Assembly (NCBI GenBank): GCA_034437315.1
Contig: DAOTUC010000202.1
Coordinates: forward strand, 1 to 9,403
DNA length: 9,403 nt
Reading direction: 5' to 3'
From: DSAR01 sp034437315
Lineage (GTDB): Bacteria > Chloroflexota > Anaerolineae > B4-G1
The position numbers were made by a program, and so were the translations under genes. Every line of letters begins with the position of its first letter. Within the stretch, counting starts at the first letter, position 1. The notes below the pieces were generated by a model that was not told the DNA's origin, ran no database searches, and saw only the letters and a program-made list of their open reading frames with translations. Shown in pieces: positions 6,065 through 9,403 of the stretch.

Positions 6065-6502
6065 ATGAATGAGAAGGCGCATAAGACCAAGGTGTTATTT
6101 CTTTGCACCGGCAACACAGCTCGCAGCCAGATGGCGGAGGCGTTTCTCCGGGCGTATGGGGGAGATCGTTTCGAGCCGTATAGCGCCGGGCTGGAGCCGG
6201 ACGTGATCAATCCGTTCGTGTATCGGGTGATGGAAGAGGCGGGGTTCGATCTGGCGGGGCAATCTTCCAAGAGCGTGATGGATTATATGGGAAAGATGCA
6301 TTTCGGCTACCTGATCACGGTCTGTTCAGATGCAGAGGCGCGTTGCCCCAGCGTCTTCCCCGGCGTGGGGCAGCGCTTGCACTGGCCCTTTGAAGACCCG
6401 GCGGCGTTCGAGGGGTCGGAAGCGGAGACGCTGGCGAAATTTCGGCAGGTACGGGATCTGATCGCGGAACGCATCAAGGCGTGGTTGGTCGATGGGGAGT
6501 AA
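6065..6502 (+). CDS. arsC: Thioredoxin-type arsenate reductase / LMW protein phosphatase
   Basis: A 145-residue protein of the low-molecular-weight protein tyrosine phosphatase fold. The phosphate loop LCTGNTARSQ gives nucleophile C14 and R20 (CX5R). The general-acid Asp-Pro pair is D111-P112 in FEDP. Two more cysteines, C87 and C94 in TVCSDAEARCP, sit seven residues apart, as in the C10/C82/C89 relay of thioredoxin-coupled arsenate reductases (pI258/Bacillus ArsC type). That triad favours reduction of arsenate to arsenite over tyrosine dephosphorylation. No arsR, arsB or acr3 lies nearby, so it is a solo gene. Arsenate enters through phosphate transporters, so placement beside phosphate-uptake genes makes sense. 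The start has AGGAG six bases upstream, provided by the repeat. The 96-base gap to SurE leaves open whether it shares that transcript. Confidence 0.85.
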   Translation: MNEKAHKTKVLFLCTGNTARSQMAEAFLRAYGGDRFEPYSAGLEPDVINPFVYRVMEEAGFDLAGQSSKSVMDYMGKMHFGYLITVCSDAEARCPSVFPGVGQRLHWPFEDPAAFEGSEAETLAKFRQVRDLIAERIKAWLVDGE

Positions 6503-6504
6503 GT

Positions 6505-6556
6505 CGTAGCTACGGATACAGCCAAGGCGGTCCGTTCACAAACCCGGCCTTGGCTG
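6505..6556. terminator. Bidirectional hairpin between convergent genes
   Basis: CAGCCAAGGC (6519-6528) pairs perfectly with GCCTTGGCTG (6547-6556), a 10-bp stem with an 18-base loop, in the 104-base gap between the phosphatase and the opposite-strand kinase. A small palindrome, CGTAGCTACG (6505-6514), precedes it. There is no clear T-run on either strand, so termination on both sides is plausible but not certain. Confidence 0.5.
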
Positions 6557-6606
6557 GGGGTGGGTGACCACTCATATCCGACGCTACAGCGTTACCGCCC
6601 GCTTCC

Positions 6607-9150
6607 CTATTCCCCATCCAGGGCGCAGCGCACGGCCTGCGCCAGGGTCGCCGCGTCGAAGGGCTTGCGGATGACGTCCAGGAAACCGAGCGCTTGCAGG
6701 GTCTCTACGCTCTCTTTGGCCGTGTAACCGGTCATCGCCAGCGCTTTTAGACGTGGGGCGCGATCGCGCAGTCTCTGCATCAGGATTTTGCCGCCCATTT
6801 CCGGCATCACCAGGTCTGTGATGAGAAGCGCGATAGGGCCTTCCGTCTGGTGGAGCGCCAGCGCTTCCCGCCCGTTCTCCGCCGTGAGCACCCGGTAACC
6901 CAGATCGGTCAGGATGTGTTGCTCTGCTTCCCGCAAGCGCGCGTTGTCCTCTACCAGCAAGAGCGTCTCCCCCCGGCCCGGTGGCGCGGTTTCTGTCGTC
7001 CCTGGGGCATTCTGCTCCATCGCCGCGCCCACCGCTGGCAGGTAAATGTGGAAAGCGGCGCCCTGTCCTTCTTCCGTTTTCACGTCGATGTAGCCAGCGT
7101 GGAGTTGGACGATGCCATATACCTGCGCCAGCCCCAGACCGGTTCCTTCCCCTTCCTCTTTGGTGGTGAAAAACGGTTCGAACAGGTGGGCGTATACTTC
7201 CTCGCTCATCCCGACGCCGGTGTCCGTGACGCTCAGGTGGATCCAGGCTGGTGGCGCGAGGGTTTCCACCATTTCTGGCAAGGGCGGCGCGGCGCCCGGC
7301 TCGACCGGGATCCGCGCCAATCCGATGTGCAAGTCGCCGCCGTCCGGCATTGCGTCGCGGGCGTTGAGCGCCAGATTTGTCAACGCTTGTTGCAAACGCC
7401 CGGCGTCTCCTTCGACGATACAGACGCCCGACGGCGCATCGAACGTGATGTGGATGTTTTCCGGGAGCGTGCGTTGCAAGACAGCGACGACATCCCCGAC
7501 AAAGGCGACCAGGTCGAGGGGGCGGCGGTCAATCTCTGTGTGGCGGCTAAAATCGAGGATTTGTTGCACCAGGTCGGTGGCCTTGCGCGCTTCGCCGATG
7601 ATGATCGCCAGATGCTGCCCCACCGCCGGGGAGAGACCGGGCTTGCGCTGCCCCAATTGGGCGTAGAGGATGATGGTGGTGAGTAGATTGCGGAAATCGT
7701 GGGCGATGCCGGCCGCCAGTTGCCCGATGGCGGCCAGCCGGTCTTGCCGTTGCATGCGTTCCTCAATCTCCTTGCGCCCGGTGATGTCGCGCGAGATTCC
7801 CATAACGCCCACCATCTCGCCGCGCGCGTCCCTCAGACAAGAGGCGGAAAGGTGAGAAGGGAATACCCGCCCATCTTTACGCTTGTTGAAAACTTCTCGT
7901 ATACATTGTCCCTGCTGGGTCGTCGTTTGATGGATCACAAGGCTATCCTGGGGGTCGGCGTAGAGCAGATCGACGTGTTGGCCCAGGACTTCTTCGAGGG
8001 TATATCCGAAGGCTTCTTGTGCGGCGCGGTTGAACTCGACGATGCGCTGCTCCATATCCACCGTAATGATGATGTCCAGCGAGCTCTCAATGATGCTCTG
8101 GGCGTATTCCTGTGAGCTTTTCAGGGCCTCCTCGGCCTGTTTGCGATCTGTGATATTGCGGGCAATGCCCCAGAGATACTGAATCTCCCCAGCGGTTCCT
8201 TTGACGGCGTAGGCCTGTAACTCGACGGGAATGATTGAGCCGTCTTTGTGAATGTACTCTTTCTCGTACACACCCGAATAGCCCTGGGCCAGTAACCGAT
8301 TCTCCCATATTTCATTCAGTTCCCAATCATGCCATCGCTCAGGCGTGATTTCGTAAAAATCTTCCAGATTTTGCAATTCGTCGAGTGAGCGGCCTAACAT
8401 GGCACAATAGGCCTGGTTGGCGTCAATGATCTGTCCATTCCGATTGACGATGACGAAACCGTCGCGGCTGCCCTCGAATATCTCCCGGTATCGCGCCTCG
8501 CTCGCTCGCAGTGCTTTTTCGGCCTGTTGGCGCTCGTTGATCTCTTTAACGAGTTTTTCTGAATAGGTGCGGGATTGCTCCAGTGTACGTTGAAATTGGG
8601 CGGTGAAAAATTGCAATAACAAGGTGAGTACGATAAAATAGCCCCCTACGACTATTAGCCCGTAACCCACATCCAACAGATCGACAGCCGCTTGCTGGCG
8701 GTCGATGTAGAGACAATTGAGCAGTAAGGCGCCCCCAATGCTAAATAGTAACGTGACCCAATGTGCGCTGTGGTTCAACAAAAGCACGGTCAACACGATA
8801 GCCATTGAGTACGTGATGATATTGGTAGCCCCTAACCCATATTGATATGTATCCCTCCAGGCCCACACCAGAATCATAGCGGGCGGCAAGTAACGGCCCC
8901 AGCGCCACTTCCCGCACTCGCTCAGCTGCCAACCGCCGGCAGAACAGATTCCCAGCACGAACGTCGCTAAAGGGATATCGGGTGTCAGCGCGCCCATCCA
9001 CCACCCGATGAGAGAGAAGGGTAAAAGGAGGAGCATAAAAGCGCTCATCATCACCAGGATCACGCGGGTCATATATTCCTGGCGCGTTTCACTTTGGGAC
9101 GATGCGCGCGGGGTGGTTAATTGATGCCATAAATCTGGTAAACGGGTCAT
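6607..9150 (-). CDS. Hybrid sensor histidine kinase (6-TM, PAS-PAS, HisKA, HATPase, REC)
   Basis: An 847-residue hybrid kinase. The N-terminal part holds about six hydrophobic segments (roughly 29-52, 59-73, 88-104, 110-126, 131-149, 161-184) with short loops, so sensing may be within the membrane and not in a large outer domain. A coiled coil (186-215) leads to PAS1 (about 215-335, ending WGIARNITDRKQAEE) and PAS2 (about 345-460, ending GISRDITGRKEIEE). The core has the H-box GIAHDFRNLLT with H484, the N-box N596, DTGVGM at D643 and GEGTGLGL. A C-terminal receiver (about 730-845) has E734/D735, phospho-acceptor D779 in ITDLVMPEMGG, T807 and K829, all intact. The H-box reads HDFRN where HDFNN is usual for this class. 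Phosphate would pass from H484 to D779, and perhaps on to an unseen Hpt protein or regulator. The start has a weak AAGG RBS. The signal is unknown. Confidence 0.92.
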   Translation of the reverse strand: MTRLPDLWHQLTTPRASSQSETRQEYMTRVILVMMSAFMLLLLPFSLIGWWMGALTPDIPLATFVLGICSAGGWQLSECGKWRWGRYLPPAMILVWAWRDTYQYGLGATNIITYSMAIVLTVLLLNHSAHWVTLLFSIGGALLLNCLYIDRQQAAVDLLDVGYGLIVVGGYFIVLTLLLQFFTAQFQRTLEQSRTYSEKLVKEINERQQAEKALRASEARYREIFEGSRDGFVIVNRNGQIIDANQAYCAMLGRSLDELQNLEDFYEITPERWHDWELNEIWENRLLAQGYSGVYEKEYIHKDGSIIPVELQAYAVKGTAGEIQYLWGIARNITDRKQAEEALKSSQEYAQSIIESSLDIIITVDMEQRIVEFNRAAQEAFGYTLEEVLGQHVDLLYADPQDSLVIHQTTTQQGQCIREVFNKRKDGRVFPSHLSASCLRDARGEMVGVMGISRDITGRKEIEERMQRQDRLAAIGQLAAGIAHDFRNLLTTIILYAQLGQRKPGLSPAVGQHLAIIIGEARKATDLVQQILDFSRHTEIDRRPLDLVAFVGDVVAVLQRTLPENIHITFDAPSGVCIVEGDAGRLQQALTNLALNARDAMPDGGDLHIGLARIPVEPGAAPPLPEMVETLAPPAWIHLSVTDTGVGMSEEVYAHLFEPFFTTKEEGEGTGLGLAQVYGIVQLHAGYIDVKTEEGQGAAFHIYLPAVGAAMEQNAPGTTETAPPGRGETLLLVEDNARLREAEQHILTDLGYRVLTAENGREALALHQTEGPIALLITDLVMPEMGGKILMQRLRDRAPRLKALAMTGYTAKESVETLQALGFLDVIRKPFDAATLAQAVRCALDGE

Positions 9151-9212
9151 AATATAACCTTATTCTACTCGCCTTCGTTTTCAGTCTCAACCGCCTCGAT
9201 TATGGACTCTTC

Positions 9213-9226
9213 TCGCCGGCCGGCGA
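9213..9226. promoter_or_regulatory. 14-bp palindrome at the predicted start of kinase transcription
   Basis: TCGCCGGCCGGCGA is a perfect palindrome. It lies four bases downstream of the minus-strand TATAAT box, so it covers the expected transcription start (near 9224). It could be an operator for a dimeric repressor, or the first bases of the leader folding as a hairpin. Confidence 0.5.
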
Positions 9227-9230
9227 TTGG

Positions 9231-9259
9231 ATTATACCCCATCACACCAGCGAGAACAA
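9231..9259 (-). promoter_or_regulatory. Promoter of the hybrid kinase
   Basis: On the minus strand TATAAT (9231-9236) is a perfect -10 box. TTGTTC (9254-9259) is a poor -35 at a 17-bp spacing. The expected start near 9224 gives a leader of about 74 bases before the ATG at 9150. The weak -35 suggests help from an activator. Confidence 0.55.
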
Positions 9260-9312
9260 CTGCCTTTGAAATACACTCAGGGTCTTCAGGATTTCGCATG
9301 GCCCATCATAGA

Positions 9313-9403
9313 CCCTAAAGGTTTTTGCGCTGGTTTTGATGGAAAAAGGTCATTGTTTAAGGCAAAAACGTTGTTTGCGCGGCCTTGAGCAAAACCTTTA
9401 GGG
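9313..9403. repeat. Inverted-repeat element at the right window edge
   Basis: CCCTAAAGGTTTT (9313-9325) is repeated inverted and perfectly as AAAACCTTTAGGG (9391-9403), followed inward by TGC on the left and GC on the right. The enclosed 91 bp contain a second inverted pair (GTTTTTGC 9321-9328, GCAAAAAC 9362-9369) and no open frame of note. The right arm is cut by the window end, so the true boundaries and any target duplication cannot be seen. It may be a MITE-like element or a large hairpin. Between it and the kinase promoter (9260-9312) I see nothing further. Confidence 0.55.

Noticed and set aside
6850..7686. A 278-codon open frame on the plus strand antisense to the hybrid kinase
   Set aside because: It lies wholly within the kinase catalytic and receiver coding region, whose motifs are all intact. 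The protein is Arg/Gln/Val-rich with no domain, typical of an antisense shadow in GC-rich DNA.
1..9403. tRNA, rRNA, CRISPR array or integrated phage
   Set aside because: No cloverleaf, rRNA-like sequence, regularly spaced repeat-spacer series, or integrase, transposase or phage gene is visible. The only regular array is the 11-bp PHO-box-like one, which is far too short for CRISPR.

Overview
The window looks like chromosomal DNA from a free-living bacterium with large multi-domain sensor kinases, moderately high GC content and ordinary Shine-Dalgarno starts (plus one GTG start). The style of the kinases (GAF or PAS modules, HDFRN-type H-box), the PAP2-like protein with a KISxH motif and the structured intergenic repeats suggest Chloroflexota (Anaerolineae-like). 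That assignment is an inference from style, not a marker-gene result.

Layout, left to right. Positions 1-89 are the end of a PstS-like phosphate-binding protein, followed by a strong hairpin terminator (197-227). Next come five TTRA-type hexamers at exact 11-bp spacing (282-331), read here as a PHO box in front of a PAP2-like membrane protein (387-1088). The gap at 1089-1411 holds a hairpin, one copy of a 40-bp dispersed repeat, and a 97-bp MITE-like element with terminal inverted repeats and 11-bp flanking duplications. A probable operon follows: a Cache-like/HAMP/GAF sensor histidine kinase (1412-3778) overlapping a second PstS-like lipoprotein (3763-4599), a small unrecognised protein (4628-5014) and SurE (5057-5968). 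A second copy of the 40-bp repeat (6017-6056) sits directly before, and supplies the Shine-Dalgarno of, a thioredoxin-type ArsC / low-molecular-weight phosphatase (6065-6502). On the opposite strand lies a hybrid sensor kinase with a six-helix membrane domain, two PAS domains and a receiver (6607-9150). Its upstream region carries a TATAAT box, a 14-bp palindrome at the predicted transcription start, and a 91-bp inverted-repeat element reaching the window edge.

How the genes may work together: nearly every plus-strand gene touches phosphate or phosphoesters (two phosphate-binding proteins, a PAP2-like protein, the SurE nucleotidase, an LMW phosphatase/arsenate reductase), and the PHO box points to control by phosphate starvation. 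The most interesting unit is the kinase that overlaps a PstS-like lipoprotein gene. It could be a sensor whose extracellular domain reads a dedicated phosphate-binding partner instead of the usual PstSCAB-PhoU route. No response regulator, pst permease, phoU or ars partner gene is visible, so this is a hypothesis.
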